64,000 bases of DNA from Sclerodactyla briareus (Eukaryota > Echinodermata > Holothuroidea > Dendrochirotida > Sclerodactylidae), in contig JAODTK010000554.1 in NCBI GenBank assembly GCA_026419785.1, positions 1 through 64,000 of the forward strand, given 5' to 3'. A program made the position numbers and the translations under genes. Below the pieces are notes generated by a model. It saw only the letters and a list, made by a program, of their open reading frames with translations. It did no database searches and was not told where the DNA came from. Positions 11,918-23,544 of the stretch are shown one piece after another (position 1 is the first letter of the stretch; each line of letters starts with the position of its first letter).

Positions 11918-14289
11918 CAGTGGCGTAGCCAGAGATCTCTTAGTGGGGGGGGGGGCATGGGGGTGAGGGGGGTCGGGATTGGGGGGTCGAGGCCATGAGA
12001 TTCGATACGTTCCACCAATCTGAGCGAAGCGCTACCATAGGTTGGCGGGGATCGTACCAGAAAATTGTTGGTATGAGAGACCTCCCAGATGGACGGTGAA
12101 AAGGGCATTTCTCGTGTATTTTGTTAAGGAAACACACAACCAAAAAAAATTCTGAAATGATTGTTTCATCTTGGATCTGGAGGAACTCCTGATGGTCCTG
12201 TGTTGCATCCCACTTCACGCTTACATGTGTACTAAGGTGGACAATTTTTGCAAGTAGTGTCCGAAATCTACTATATTTTGTGCCGTTATGGACAAAGAGG
12301 TATCAATGCCGTAGGAATTTGACTATTTCATATACATACCCCGCAATTATTATTTATGCGATATTCGTGCTGGGAATCGAGAACCGAGTACAGACAGGCC
12401 AATCCATTGTGTGCGCAGTACACTTCATAGACGCGTAAGCGCGTAAGTCCCTCGGCAGCTCGGCGTGGGTCCAGGCCCCCCTCAGGGCCATGTACCTGTC
12501 GGATCCCAGATGCAACCTGAAGCTCATTTGGAACATTTTATCGTGATTTCGGTTGACGAAGTTCTAGAAAATTAACTAAGAACACTCATGAAATTCTGTG
12601 GGCATCATGAACGACTCTGGAAATATTAATGGACCTAGGTCATCTGGTCATGTCACCCTTAATAATGTAGCGATGCTACGCTCCGTGTTACCAACCACAG
12701 ACAATAACCCAATGTATGCGTAACACACATCATGAGCGCCGCAGTGCAGTCTCTCGGCGGTGGGTCCATGGTCGCGCCCTTAGGGTCGCGAATCAAGAAC
12801 AACAGACCAATCCCTATGTGCACACGGCGCACCACATGGGCACGAGTCTTCTCGCGTGTGTTCACAGGCCCGCTTAGGCCATGGAATTGTAGGAATTTTC
12901 TTGAGGCTCTCCAGTGCAATCTGAGGCCTCATTTGGGAACATTTTGTGATTTCAATCGTCTTTGCAAGATTCTAGAACATATCAAGACTATTCATATAAT
13001 TCCGTGCAGTCATAGAAAACGTCTATGGAGTTGACATCAGCACAAAGCAAAATTTAGCTTGTTTACACGATAAGTCGAGAATGCAGTTTTTGCAGTCAAT
13101 CATTAAGCCTATGTTTGGCATTTCGATTGAGGTTAATGATGGTCGATGGTCAAGGTTTGGCATGAAAAGCATTGTGCCCATGAATTTTATACTACGCGTG
13201 TGTGTCGTTTGAGACTGAGAAATTTGAATCCGGCTTGAAGTGCGAGAAAGTTTTTGGCTAATTTTTAATGACATTTGGTTAAATTAGGTCCACTCAATGA
13301 CCAATTTGGTCTTGTTGGCAGAGGTTAACCCTGGTCACAAAGTGTTTCTCCAATCTCCAGCGGGGTGGGGGGGGGGGGAGCGATTTCATGAGAGGGGGGG
13401 GGGTCGTGTCATGTCACCCTTTAATGTTAGCGAGTGCTAGTCCGTGTTCCACCCACGAACAGACCCAATGTATGCGTAACACACATCATGAGCGCGCAGT
13501 GCAAAGTCTTTTCGGCGTGGGTCCAGGGTCCCCTAGCGTGAATCAAGAACAGACAGACCAATCCCTTGTGCCACGTCGCCCACATGGGCACGAAGTCTTC
13601 TCGCTGGTTTCAGGGCCCGCCTGAGGCCATTGAAGCTGTAAGATTCTAGAGGCTCTCCAGTGCTCTTCAGGCTCATTGGGCATTTTATTGTGACTTCAGT
13701 TGACAATATTCTAGAACATTATCAAGAAGATTATATAATTCCGTTCTCATAAGGAACAAACGTCTTGGAGTTGAACATAGCACAAAGCAAAATCTTTTTA
13801 CACGATAAGTCTAAATGCAGTTTTTGCAGTCAATCATTAGCCTATTTGTGGCATTTCGATTGAAGTTAACCTGGTCAGATGGTCAGGTTGGGCATGAAGC
13901 ATTGTGAACGTGTATGTATATACTACTGCGTGTGTGGCGTTTGAGACTGAGAAAACAATTCTGATTTTTAATGACATATGGTTCCAAATTAGTAATTCAT
14001 GACAAATTTGGTCCAATATTGTTGCAGAGGTACCCTGGTGAGAAGTTGTTTCTCCAATCTCCAGTGGTGGGGGGAGATGGGGGGGGGGGGGCGAGCGATT
14101 CCATGAGAGTGGGGTCTTTCCATGTCACCCTTACTAATTTAGCGAGGGCTTACGTCCGTGTTACACACACCACAGAACAGACCCAATGTTATGCTTACAC
14201 ACATCATGAGATCGCAGTGCAGTCCTTTCGGCGTGGGGCTCGGCCCAGCCCCCCCCCCCCCCAACCCCCCTAGCTACGCTACGCCACTG
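11918..14289. mobile_element. hAT-like non-autonomous DNA transposon (candidate)
   Basis: The left end reads CAGTGGCGTAGCCAG (11,918) and the right end reads CTACGCTACGCCACTG (finishing at 14,289), so the first 12-13 bases are inverted matches. The flanks CTAAGGCA (11,908-11,915) and CTAATGCA (14,290-14,297) differ at one base. They would be an imperfect 8-bp target duplication, the length known for hAT elements, although two extra C bases lie between flank and left end. A G-run follows the left end and a C-run precedes the right end, extending the inverted symmetry. The interior is a tandem repeat with no transposase frame. The hAT assignment is inferred from ends and target length only. Confidence 0.65.
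12370..14270. repeat. Internal ~700-760 bp tandem repeat of the transposon-like element
   Basis: The phrase 'CATGTCACCCTT...CCGTGTT...CACACATCATGAGCGC' begins at about 12,650, 13,410 and 14,122. Each is followed by the same sequence (AATCAAGAACA, CACATGGGCACGA, GGCTCTCCAGTGC, CACAAAGCAAAAT, GTTTCTCCAATCTCCAG). The third unit is cut off by the right end of the element. A more diverged partial unit lies at 12,370-12,620. Each full unit ends at a poly-G tract (13,368 and 14,084). Confidence 0.7.
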
Positions 14290-14297
14290 CTAATGCA

Positions 14298-15699
14298 TAA
14301 CAATGTGTTTGGGATCCAGTCCAGTATGTGTGTTCGGAACTTTTCTATGTAATCATTGCCATTCGGCGTTCAAACACGTTACCCCGGGCTGTTTTCTTTC
14401 TTCGTTAGGTTATTACCGCACCTGTGAACCGACCAAAATCATCGCAATTACATATTGATTCAGAATCAATGTGGCAAATCTATGCCCAGTGCCCAACCTT
14501 CGGTGCCTTTTGCCCGCCAAATAGCTGAATGGCGTACCGAATAACATTCAAGTCACCGCAGTAACAAAAAAAAATGTAGTAATAAATAGTCGAATTGCGC
14601 AGGCGAAGACTCTTCCATGGCCCATAATCAAATGAAGCGTGATTCCTTTTCACGGGTCTCAGGATCAAGTACCAAACATCAATATAGCTTGAAAATGGTC
14701 AAATTCTCTAGCGCCAACGAAGCATGAACTCCTCATAATTCCAGCGTTTCATTGGGCAATGTCGTTTGGTAGGCGAAAATGTGACCGTGACACAATTCGA
14801 CATTGATTACGGTACAGTGGTTATGATATGTCTAATACTGTATAATGTATACAGTATTGGTTCCGATGCACCGTAGGAATATTTTTCGTGACGAATTCCT
14901 GCCAACGTAAGTCCATTATTCGCAAGGAGTTAGATGCGACGATGTCTCTTTGAAGAGCTGAATTGCATTTGCATAACTGGGCAAACAAGGTCTAAACATG
15001 TTAGAATTACTGTTCCCGCACTTCGCGTGCGAAGGTGTACGGTATATTGCGTGACCCAAATGCCTTATGGAGCGTGATTTCTTCACACGGTTACATCAAT
15101 CGAGTTGAAGAATTGCTGACTCAATGGATCATTTACCTCAAAACATTATTGCGCAGTGGGGTTTCGTGCCGGGCCGCCGCCCCATTGACTGATAAACACT
15201 TGCTGTAATACTCTGTCTTGCAATATTGAGAAAGACGTCGTATAACGTTACCGCGCAAATCATCTGGGCATAATAGCAGAAAAGCCACAACTTGTCGAAC
15301 ATGCTATGAACCTGAAAAAAAAACTGACTGGCAGATTTTCAGTACAACAATCATATGACATTTAAATATTTTTGACTGGACTTGCCCTCCAAACTTGTAC
15401 ATCCAGGTAGTTGTAATTAAGTTCAACTGATTAGAACAACTGACTGCAGGAGCGAATTATCATCCAAATTATCCACCATGTATGCAAAAAAGGTTGGATG
15501 CCAATCATATTGGACTTCATTGCCCTTGGAAATAGAATGATATTGGGTTGAAAATTCCTGTACAAGAAGGTTGACGGATAGAACTGTATTTGGGAGGAAA
15601 GTAGATTTTCCCGCCAGTCAGTCAGGTCAGTCGGACAGTCTGTGGTTGTTTATCTGGAATGAAGGACCCTGTGGGGTCGGTGCTTGGATACTTTGAAGA
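14298..15699. other. Unassigned intergenic sequence
   Basis: No gene, RNA or repeat shared with the rest of the window was recognised. A small GTCAGTCAGGTCAGTCGGACAGTC tandem lies near 15,617. Confidence 0.4.
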
Positions 15700-16060
15700 T
15701 TTCGTTCATACTTGATGGAACACTCAAAGGCTAAAGCACAGAATATTCGTCAATAATTCGAAGCTTACAGGATCGCCCCAATTCTCGATGAGAAGTCAAC
15801 TGTGTCGTACTCGTTACATACATATTGCGTGTTTGTTGTATCAGCAGGGAAGCGATTTACTTCTAACATTAGGCTATTTGGAAATGGAGGTTATAGATAT
15901 AGAAGATCTGGCGAATCCTTGAACTCTGATGGCTTTGAAAATGTCTGCAAAATGAGCTCCAGCAAGCCGGTGGCATGTTTGGCACGCAGACGATTACTCA
16001 TTATTTAGGTCTTCCGCAATCCTCCAAGTTAGGATAAACATGCCATTATCCATTAATGAA
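15700..16060 (+). repeat. R1 dispersed repeat, copy 3 (3' half)
   Basis: Only the distal half is present. It carries ATTCGAAGCTTACAGGATCG, TTTGGAAATGGAGGTT, GATGGCTTTGAAAATG, GGTGGCATGTTTGGCACG and the terminal CCAAGTTAGGATAAACATGC. A 68-codon plus-strand frame crosses it but is not preserved in other copies. Confidence 0.6.
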
Positions 16061-17139
16061 AATATTTCTGTCTTTTAGGGAGAGGGCGAGGGGGAGGGGG
16101 TAGTCGGTTTTGCGTTTGACAGCCTATATGTCGTCGTGTATAGCAGCCAGAATGACCAATGTCACATATATTGTTAACTATGTTGCATAGTAATAAAGAA
16201 CGCACACTCTAAAAAAGAGGGGTAAAAAATCTACACATCACCGGTGTAACTCTGATTCTACACCGCAATATGTAAAGGTTACACCGCGAGGTGTAAAAAC
16301 TGCTTATGAAAACGTTCATTGCATGCAACAGCAATCATGGATTTTTTTTATCAGTGATAATAATTAGTCAAAAGTCGAATAACATAGTAATGATGTTCGG
16401 GGGAAAAACGAAGTGGAAATATTATAATTTTGTCAAGAATAATGGGTAAACCTTTGATGAAACAGACTTGATCATTAATTCCGGTAATGAGTATGATTCG
16501 AAGCAAAATAGCAGTTAACCACTCAATTCATTATTGCGGGCGGATATATCTATATAGGAAATGCGAGCTGGTTTAAATTACTGTTCACGTCAAAGATCAC
16601 TTTCGCGCTCCACTCCGCGAGGTTCTACAGATAGTAAATTATATAATGCAAGTACTCGTAATATATTATTTGGCTCCGAGGGCAATCTGGTAGGTGCATA
16701 ATCCACGGAGCTGGCATTTCCTTGTTATATGGCAACAGTAATCGACCAATCACATTCCAATCCGCCATTTTGGAACTAACTGAGAAGGAATTGAAGAACG
16801 GAGACCATGGTTTTCAGACATTTTGTATCTCTATATACATCCAACCAACACCGTAAATTTCGAGAAGATTGCCTGTTGAATACTTTTAAACGAGAACCGA
16901 TTGAGAAAGATTGGGAGTAATAACGAAAGATCTTAGAACGAGTGTGTTTCTTTTATAACTCAAGTGAAATACTCAATTGTTTATGTGTCGTGAAGTATTC
17001 TCTATGCACGAACAGAAAGATATTCAGCCATGTGGGGGGAAACAATCCTGGAAATTCTATCTGGTGAATTAATGAACGACTCACATTAATTATAGTAAAT
17101 TTACCTTGAGTTCATGCCATCTTTACTCAAACTAGGCCT
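16061..17139. other. Unassigned sequence with a short palindromic TTACACC cluster
   Basis: At about 16,207-16,303 the words ACTCTAAAAAAG, ACACCGGTGTAA, GGTTACACCGC and GAGGTGTAAAAAC form overlapping inverted repeats. This suggests a small foldback (MITE-like) element, but its ends and target duplication are not clear. The rest shows no recognisable feature. Confidence 0.35.
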
Positions 17140-17349
17140 ACATAGCGCCGGATCAAGCAGAATTGATGAGAGAATTGGAACCGCGATAGCACTGAAGGCA
17201 CATTGCAATTATCACTAATGAAGAATAAAGCAAATGTACTAGATTTCGTTCCTGTAAATAATGTAATTCAGCAGTCGACAGAGATAAACTCCGATTATCC
17301 TGCTAAGGTACTGCCAGATTTTTTTTGCTGCATGACGTAATAAGAAAAA

Positions 17350-18075
17350 GAAGGAACCCCAATAAACGGGTCACTATGACATATTTGCGATTTTGAAAGC
17401 TTCCTTCAAATAAGAGCGAGAACTTGAACACTTTATACAATAGACTTCCTTCGTCACTAGTATTTCCAATTCTACCCCCCATTCGCCACCCTTCTGTGTT
17501 TCATGCTGTGAAATTTTTGTTCAGGTCCCGTTCATTTTTCAATGAGCATTCCATTTGTCTCACAAAAATGCAAACCGTCCGATTTCCGAGCGTTTATACA
17601 AAGCCTCTGCAGATTGCGTGCTGTTTTCACTCCTCTAACAGATTGCCGAATAGATCAACGCCGATGCTGTGACTCTCACAAATTATCTGCAATTCAAGCA
17701 GCTAGCATGAGACTGTTCATGACCGATCTACTTATCCGTCATTCTGAGCTTTTATGATCGCACCAATTGGTTTTTATAGAATAAAAATCCGTTAAGTACT
17801 TTTTCATGTGTAATAGTTTCGGAGAGAAACAGCCGGCTGGTTAGTTTTGAGATTCACTTGGAGTGTTCTGGAGGTTTCGGGTAGCTATTGGCGAAGGATT
17901 AAACTTGATGGTATTTTAAATGTTTACAGGGAGAGCCCTGGTATGCCTGGAGGCCGGTGGCCTGTTTGGCACGAAAACGATTCCTTTCGCTATAGGCCTT
18001 CAGTCGACTGTGTTCTCGTCATTAGCCACCATCCAACCTAGAATAAACATGCCATTATCCATTCAAATGTAAAGT
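17350..18075 (+). repeat. R1 dispersed repeat, copy 4
   Basis: This copy opens with CCCCAATAAACGGGTCACTATGACA and continues through GATCTACTTATCCGTCATTC and TTTTATGATCGCACCAATT. It ends AGAATAAACATGCCATTATCC. It sits inside the duplicated block 17,140-18,665, so it shares a recent common source with copy 7. Confidence 0.75.
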
Positions 18076-18447
18076 TTTTTGTTCTTTCTAATAGGTTTAG
18101 TATATTAGGCTAAATTATCTATCGCAGAGATATAGGGCTGACTGGAAGTCTGGGTCAATTGAGTAAAATCTGGGTAGGGGGGATTATTGATCCAGTGGGG
18201 ATTCTAAAACCATTTAAGGCTGAAAAGGGTAGGATGTGTGTTGGAGAATCGCATGAAAACGGGGTTTAGGCCTGTAAAATGACCCATGCGCACTTGTGAA
18301 CAAAAATTTCCTTTTATGGATAACGCTAATCCTCATCGGTTTCCTTAATTTTTTATCTTTTTCATTTATTTGTCTGACCCCCCCCCCCCCCCCCCCAAAA
18401 AAAAAGGGGGGAAAAAGGAGGGAGTACCACACGAGAGGCTAATCACG

Positions 18448-18665
18448 AACACCACATTGTTGGAGGTGCCCTTTAACAACCTGTAAATGGCGTTAGTGCA
18501 GATATTCCTACAAAGTATTCCGAACCATGTATTGGTCGCTATTCGTTAAAAATATGTGATGATAGCGTATCAGGAGTCATTTTCGTGAGGCGTAGTACCG
18601 TCACATTAACAGTTTCTTATTGTAAACTAACGTAAGCAGGCCTAGTAGGAGAAATATCACTGCGC
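18448..18665 (+). repeat. Single copy of a ~210 bp unit
   Basis: The unit runs from GAACACCACATTGTTGGAGG through TTCCGAACCATGTATTGG and GCGTATCAGGAG to GTAAGCAGGCCTAGTAGG. The same unit is present three times in tandem at 24,562-25,185. Confidence 0.65.
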
Positions 18666-18784
18666 TCGTAACTATAGCATATACCCCCCAACGACGGATA
18701 ACACACTGAGCAGAGACGGTATCCATATAAGCAGTAGCCGGCAAAGATAAAAAATGGGGGAATTCCAAAACTGCTCTGCGACGA

Positions 18785-19490
18785 CTTTGAAAGTAGAAAC
18801 CCCGTTCAAAGGTGTCACCGTGACATGTTCGCAATTCCGGAAGCTTTCTGCGAAACCGATCGAAACAGAACTCTTATCGTGCCTTTGTTGTTTTATTGGT
18901 CGCCCGATGCTATCATCCTTTGTGATGTTTCCTATTTTCCCCCTCGGAGATTGTTTTACAAAAAAATATATATACCGGGAGTATCCTGACTCATTTTCTG
19001 CATTAACTGTTACAGTGCTCGTAAAGGGAGAAAGCGTATCAACGATATACCTTGGCTCTCAATAAATTAAGCGCATCTATAATAAAACATGCAACTAACA
19101 CGAGACTGTTCCAAGTCGATCTACCTATTCATTGTTCGGAATTTCGGAGCTCGTATGATGATCGAGGCTAATTAGTGGAATGAGGTACAAATCCGCTGTA
19201 AAACACTGATTAGTTGGCCATTTTATTAGGAGTAACATGCTGGAAAAAAAAATTGTGGTTCTACAATTTGCCGGTTTCAATTCACTGACCGGTATTCTGC
19301 AAAATGTTAAATTTGATGATTCCTTGAAATGGTTTTCAGAAAGAGCTCCTCCCAAAAACTTACTGACGGCAAATTTGGCGCGGGAACGTCTCCTGTTGAA
19401 TTAGGTCCTTTTTCAAATATACCCTTTTTTTTAACAGCACACACAATTCATGATGAAATAAACACATCATTAATCATTTAATTGAGAGGT
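18785..19490 (+). repeat. R1 dispersed repeat, copy 5
   Basis: This copy begins CCCCGTTCAAAGGTGTCACCGTGACA, passes through CTTGGCTCTCAATAAATTAAG and GATCTACCTATTCATTGTTCG, and ends near AAATAAACACATCATTAATC. Its middle is more diverged than in copies 4, 6 and 9. Confidence 0.6.
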
Positions 19491-19802
19491 ATTATTGTAT
19501 GTTTAGATTGCTAACCATGCACATGACTCATCATTGGTTGTGACCGAGATATAGAGACGATAGTTGTGGATTTAGTGCAACTGGGAAGTGGCATCTTTTG
19601 ACGCCCGGTAAATTGTTTATGAACTGGCGATTATTTCCCCTGAAAGGAGTATTTCTCAGACATGACATTTCTTTAATGACATTTGACCTCATTTTTTTAA
19701 TAACCTATATTAGGAGAAACATTCTGTAGATCTGCAGTTGTCATTATGCCCTGGAATGACCTATGACCCGAAATGCGTTTCGACAGATAGATATGAATCG
19801 TA

Positions 19803-19819
19803 TGATAGATAGATAGATA

Positions 19820-19856
<37 letters not shown>

Positions 19857-19886
19857 AGATAGTTAAAAAGATAGATAGATAGATAG
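19803..19886. repeat. (GATA)n microsatellite
   Basis: About 20 tetranucleotide units of GATA are interrupted by TAATAGATA and TTAAAAAGATA. Confidence 0.95.
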
Positions 19887-20689
19887 TGTACTTTATACGC
19901 CGCAAACCAACAATTTGCTCGTCCTCCTTTGTTTACGTCAAATCTGTAAAATATAGGTACTGCACATTTTCTGCACGGTTCGTGTATTGCTAAGAATTAG
20001 AACTCCACGTGTAAGTATACTTGAATTGAGAACTCTTCCAAACTAGGTCCTCTACTACTAGGAATTTGTCAATTTAGAATCTCAATAAATATAAACAACA
20101 ACGCAATTATGCATAGTGATTCCTTGCCATTCTTGAGTAATATCCAACTCGTGTAACAGAAGGAGACTTTCATGATCACCTATATCTAAAATTATTCTGG
20201 GGAAGGCCGCAATTAACGAATAATCAATTTACCAAGTTTGGAATGTGCTGTCATGTGCGTTTCAAGTAATACGTCCCCTCCTTTGGTCATTAACGACATT
20301 CAAGTAAACTGTCCTATATCCTCACTTCCGCAATGGTCAAGGTTTCTATCTGCTCGCTGGTAATGAGCAATCACAATATATTGTTGGATATTATATTTTA
20401 TTCAAAAGCTTGTTCACTCCAGGATCGAAAACAATATGGACACAAGTTAATGATTGTCAATGTCCAAAACAAGTCATATATTCAGTGGTTACATGAAAGG
20501 TGGTCCATTGGTACCAACAGAACTTTACGCTATTCCTCCGAGATGTTTCAGTGCCGAGTCAAGTCAATATCGAACATGGAATTTATTAGAGTTTCAAAGC
20601 TGTTTCACCCTCTTATAGAGAACATAACTGGAGATACGTGTGATAGAAGGGTTTTGTAGTAGTACGTCGTGTAATTGAGAAGAACTGAC
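19887..20689. other. Unassigned intergenic sequence
   Basis: No recognisable feature is present. A plus-strand 108-codon frame (20,333-20,659) has no recognised motif and no splice-site-like edges. Confidence 0.35.
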
Positions 20690-21320
20690 CCAGGAGATCA
20701 CGAGGTCATTAGGTCAAATGAATTCAAAAGGCCAAAGGAAGTCAAAGTAGGTTTTGCCCCAGATGTAGTTTGCATAGACGCAACATTCCGCGCATTACGA
20801 GCGCCATCCCCTAATGTTTCGTTTCCACTATATATAAAGATGCCATATCTGGGATCGTGGAGTTAAAGATAAAGCGTATGATAGCAGTGTTCATTACTCA
20901 GTGCAATGGACTCATTGGTTCGTTGCAAAAAACGAGTCTGGTCGTCCCCAAAAGTCGCCGGAGGTCACATAGTCATAAGGTCAAATGAGTTCAAAAGTCA
21001 CATGAGATCACAGTAGGTCCCAGATTGTCACCTGGACTAACACAATTGTCCATTGCAACATTTCTCTGAAATGATTTGTTGCCAAGATATAGAAGGATTG
21101 TCCAATTGTGATTTCAATACCTCAAACTTGCACACCTCACAATGATAGGTTCAGCCTCGCTATAATGTTGCATGCAACCCGTAGACCTAACATGCACCTA
21201 ATAATACTCCTTCTTAGATATCGTGCTGCCAAGGTGTTTAAACTTTGCCCTGTCGTGACTGAATGACCTTGAACTGGCACTGAAAGCAATAGGGTTCATC
21301 CTCTCCACATGCGCACCCAC
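20690..21320. repeat. AGGTCA-rich diverged tandem repeat
   Basis: Two units about 260 bp apart (near 20,695 and 20,955) share GGTCA-rich strings such as ATTAGGTCAAATGAATTCAAAAG and ATAAGGTCAAATGAGTTCAAAAG. This block precedes R1 copy 6. The related AGGTCA block at 44,200-44,720 similarly precedes copy 9, so the two features may belong to one composite repeat. Confidence 0.5.
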
Positions 21321-21375
21321 GTGCCTCTATGACTGATACGTGTTTGCGTTCGTTAGATAATCGGCTGACAAGTGG

Positions 21376-21406
21376 TGTCACACACACACACACACACACT
21401 CACACA
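21376..21406. repeat. (CA)n microsatellite
   Basis: About 11 CA units lie here, followed by TCACACATCA. Confidence 0.9.
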
Positions 21407-21850
21407 TCATGTATCGTTGTCAGCAACGATCGTTGTAAGTTTATTATGATTGAACTTCTTGCGCGAGTTATCTTGACTAAAAGTATACTGGATTTGTGGT
21501 CATGCCCCAATTTGACTCATATCCGGTGTAATTATCTCTATTAAGTCATTTGTCATGTCTCAGTTCGTTCAACTCTTCCATTCTATTTCATCAATTCCAC
21601 CAGACGATTTAAAAAAAAAAACTTGAAACTATGTGTTCCTTATCTGGTCTGGGAACCTATAAAGTTAGGAGAATGACGTTCATATGGTTTGCCGAACGAG
21701 AGAAAAGGGCATCGCTATCGTCACTAATGAACAAGAGGCATTTGAACCGCGGTCTTCATTGTATGCACTTATTTATTGACCATACACCCAGGCCATATTG
21801 AACATGATACACTGCAACGAATTAACATTGTGCTCGTATCGAGCTCAGGA

Positions 21851-22570
21851 GCCTCATTAAACGTGCCACTGTGAAAGTTTTCAATTTCAGGGATTTTCTC
21901 AGAATTGAAGGCAAGCTGCTTTTCATCAAGAAAGCGGGAGTATTTATCCATACGATTTCGTTTTTGCTTCAGACCAATTCTGTCGTTGATATTTTCTGCT
22001 CAATTCCCTTATATACAATATTTTTGTGGTAAATATACTCAAAATGGTCGCCGAAACTTTTCCATTAGCAAGGTTCGCCTTCGGAGCTTCCGGCACGCCA
22101 CTTTATACGGATTACGTGCTGCTTCAAACTCCGAAGGCATGCACATAATCAGACGCGTGAAGCGTCTCTAACTGATCAATGAATAAACCATCGCTGATGT
22201 CGTGACAAACACAAGCGCCCGATCACTGCCAATCTACTTATCCTCCATCGATTCGAGCTTCATGATCAAAGCAATCGTGGTTTACAGATATTTTCTTCAA
22301 GTATTTTTCTAAAGTTTTTTTTTTTCCAGTAACAGGAGATGAGGATTATTCTGAAATGTTTGGAAAAAAGGGATGCGTTACCGCTGCTCAAGGTAGTGAG
22401 TGCTAAATTTGATGGCTTTAGAATCGTTTACAAAGAAATTTCCCTCCTGCGGTGGACACACTGGGGCACGTAAACGGTTACTTTGAATGTTGTTCTCCAG
22501 TCAACAATGTTCCAGGCAATTTGCCACCATTCAACTTGGGATTAAACAATGTCATTATTCATTGAATTTA
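21851..22570 (+). repeat. R1 dispersed repeat, copy 6
   Basis: This is one of the best-preserved copies. It starts GCCTCATTAAACGTGCCACTG and continues through TTCCATTAGCAAGGTTCGCC, GCTTCCGGCACGCCAC, GTGCTGCTTCAAACTCCG and TGCGTTACCGCTGCTCAAGG. It ends GGGATTAAACAATGTCATTATTC. About 130 bp upstream (21,720-21,850) also align with the region upstream of copy 9, so the true repeat boundary may lie further 5'. Confidence 0.8.
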
Positions 22571-23300
22571 ATTGATTGTTGTGTTGTGGTAAATTACATA
22601 CACGTTGCTTGTCGTTATTGGGTGGAAACAAGTAACTGACAATAAGGGGCTAAAATGTCCTAGTAATGAAACCCTAGAATTGCTTTGCTGGTCATCACCG
22701 TTCATTAGACATTTCAAAATAGATGCTGCAAAGGCTCATGAAGTTTTATAGCTGTGAAGATGTAAGTATAGGCTCTGCTGCCCAACATTTCAGAGAGGCC
22801 ATCCGAACAAAAAACTATTTGTAGAAAAGTAAAGAAATCCCACTGATATTCCAGGTACCCAGAACAGTAGATTCGGTGGAGTGTAATATTTGGCGCTGAG
22901 ACAACCGCATTAATTGAGTCACAGTGAAGAATAAAAAAAAACCCATCGAAGCTTGCTGGTTAATGCTAGACATTCCAATATAGATTCGGAATTAAATCTA
23001 CATTTTTTTCATTACCAATTGCAGAAACCCGTGTTTCCGAAGACAATAGGCTAACATGATCCTTGGTATTTGAGTTTAAAATGTTATTACCTCGCAATAT
23101 TTCTCATAAGACGTTCAACAGTGAGTCGTTACAATACTTACTATCTCCCTGACAAATATGTACACTACTAATATTATTTTTTATTTTTCTGTACAACATC
23201 GGTGACATACACCACCATTTCGTTCCATTAAATGCCGTGATTCATCTCAGCTACGCCTACGTTTCGGCCAAAATGAATCATAAAATGGAGTCACAGCAGG
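22571..23300 (+). repeat. R1-linked downstream block
   Basis: This block follows R1 copy 6 and matches the sequence after copy 8 (41,946-42,730), including AAGTAACTGAC, GATGCTGCAAAGGCTC, CTCTGCTGCCCAACATT and CAGCTACGCC-ACGTTT. A partial version follows copy 9 (45,640-45,915). Mirrored versions lie at 54,000-54,735 and 50,830-51,130. The repeated linkage suggests R1 plus this block form one longer element. Confidence 0.6.
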
Positions 23301-23544
23301 TTCCTCGGTGGTCTAACAATAATTTATAATACCTAAAGTTTATTAGTTGAGTAGTAAACTTACTAAAAAACTGTATAACGCCGTTGTTAGCAGGTCTGGT
23401 GAGAGAATTGGAACCGCGATAGTAAAATACATTTCAATTATCACCAAAGAATTAGAAGAATTAAGAAAAAATAGATCTTGCATCTGTACCTGAAGTGATT
23501 CAGCAGCCGATAGAGATAAACGCCATTTTGCCATTTGGTAGATT

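Larger units (their letters stand above)
17140..18665 (+). repeat. Segmental direct duplication, copy A
   Basis: This block matches 23,390-25,190 in order and orientation. It includes GAGAGAATTGGAACCGCGATAG, CAGCAG-CGA-AGAGATAAA, an R1 copy, a GAGATATAGGGCTG stretch and a single ~210 bp unit (18,448-18,665). It contains no recognised gene. Confidence 0.7.
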
